A stretch of DNA of 64,000 nt from Bacteroidia bacterium (GTDB lineage Bacteria > Bacteroidota > Bacteroidia > Cytophagales > Cyclobacteriaceae), in the NCBI GenBank assembly GCA_030432655.1, contig JAUILA010000018.1, forward strand, positions 59,279 to 123,278, given 5' to 3'. The translations under genes and the position numbers were made by a program. Positions 63,666-64,000 of the stretch are shown here, piece after piece; within the stretch, counting starts at the first letter, position 1, and every line of letters starts with the position of its first letter. Under the pieces are notes generated by a model that saw only the letters and a program-made list of their open reading frames with translations, did not search any database and was not told where the DNA came from.

Positions 63666-64000
63666 ATGGAAAGTATTGGATTGAGTGCAATCGATCTTAT
63701 TATTATCATTGTTTATCTCGTCGGTATCGTTTGGTACGGGATAAGCAAAGGGAAACAACAAAGTTCGGAAGACTATTTTCTGGCAGGACGGGACATGACC
63801 TGGCCTATCGTAGGGATATCCCTCTTTGCTGCCAATATCGGTAGTAATACACTCATCGGACTTACCGCAGATGCCTATGAAACTAATGTGGCCGTTTACA
63901 ACTACGAGTGGATGGCAGCTGTGGTCCTCGTCTTCTTTGCTATCTTCTTTCTGCCATTTTATCTGCGTTCCAAGGTATACACGATGCCTGAGTTTCTTGA
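63666..64000 (+). CDS. Sodium:solute symporter (SSS family), partial
   Basis: The first 111 codons of a membrane transporter start at ATG 63666 and run off the window. They include the first helix (IIIIVYLVGIVWYGI), the family motif SSEDYFLAGRDMTWPIVG and SLFAANIGSNTLIGL, standard for SSS/SGLT-like symporters. Placed after a trehalase that releases glucose, it could import glucose with sodium. The substrate is inferred. Confidence 0.88.
   Translation, partial: MESIGLSAIDLIIIIVYLVGIVWYGISKGKQQSSEDYFLAGRDMTWPIVGISLFAANIGSNTLIGLTADAYETNVAVYNYEWMAAVVLVFFAIFFLPFYLRSKVYTMPEFL

Noticed and set aside
1..64000. Prophage, insertion sequence or toxin-antitoxin module
   Set aside because: No integrase, transposase, capsid or toxin-antitoxin pair was recognised anywhere in the window.

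Overview
The window looks like a chromosomal segment from an aerobic or microaerobic Bacteroidota bacterium, probably of the Cytophagia/Cytophagales type. The evidence is a SusC/SusD pair, a type IX secretion (T9SS) C-terminal sorting domain, a short RpoD of the Bacteroidota type, many lipoproteins, a bacillithiol gene (bshB1), cbb3-oxidase assembly genes (ccoI, ccoS) and a promoter of the TTG-N20-TAnnTTTG type before rpsO. No phage, insertion sequence or CRISPR array was seen. One tRNA (Met, CAT) is present.

Layout. 0-5.3 kb: hemN (partial), ccoS and ccoI on the minus strand, a small exported protein, and pgi. 5.7-11.2 kb: a Tat-exported Gfo/Idh/MocA oxidoreductase, a TreT-like GT4 glycosyltransferase, a DHFR/RibD-like reductase, an HExxH protein and a GH3-family adenylating enzyme. 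11.4-20 kb: two tiny coupled genes, rsgA, a membrane protein, a large SF2 helicase with two predicted C-terminal membrane helices, a DUF481 protein, and a DinB/WYL-regulator divergent pair with a candidate operator. 20-27.6 kb: a mixed block (DUF3604 lipoprotein, DUF2200, class C beta-lactamase-like hydrolase, YdjM-like hydrolase, WD40 lipoprotein, membrane-bound winged-helix regulator). It ends in an AT-rich stretch with a small gene broken by one stop codon. 27.8-28.1 kb: tRNA-Met with a terminator and a mosaic of duplicated palindromic flank. 28.3-38.5 kb: mainly housekeeping genes (START-like protein, LptF/G permease, rpsO, pnp, rpoD, trxB, bshB1, DUF2721, a YihY-type membrane protein), with a palindrome-rich gap after rpoD.

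38.6-64 kb is a carbohydrate-utilisation locus: an SDR with an altered active site, a LacI-family regulator, a SusE-like lipoprotein, a 1208-residue secreted GH13 amylase with three copies of one beta domain, SusC, SusD, a small lipoprotein, three tandem FG-GAP/ASPIC-UnbV (CRTAC1-like) lipoproteins, a vanadium-haloperoxidase-like lipoprotein, a GH37 trehalase lipoprotein and the start of a sodium/solute symporter. Two near-identical 21-bp LacI-type sites lie about 110 bp upstream of the SusE-like gene and of susC. These two genes also share an identical 20-bp leader/start sequence, so one regulator probably controls both transcripts. The locus reads as an alpha-glucan/trehalose uptake and breakdown system. 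The CRTAC1 trio and the haloperoxidase are its unexplained parts.

The most interesting items are the CRTAC1 trio plus haloperoxidase inside the glucan/trehalose locus, the membrane-anchored helicase, the shared LacI operators, the dispersed palindromic repeats (28.0, 34.2 and 40.5 kb), and the broken micro-gene that keeps ATGA coupling at both ends.
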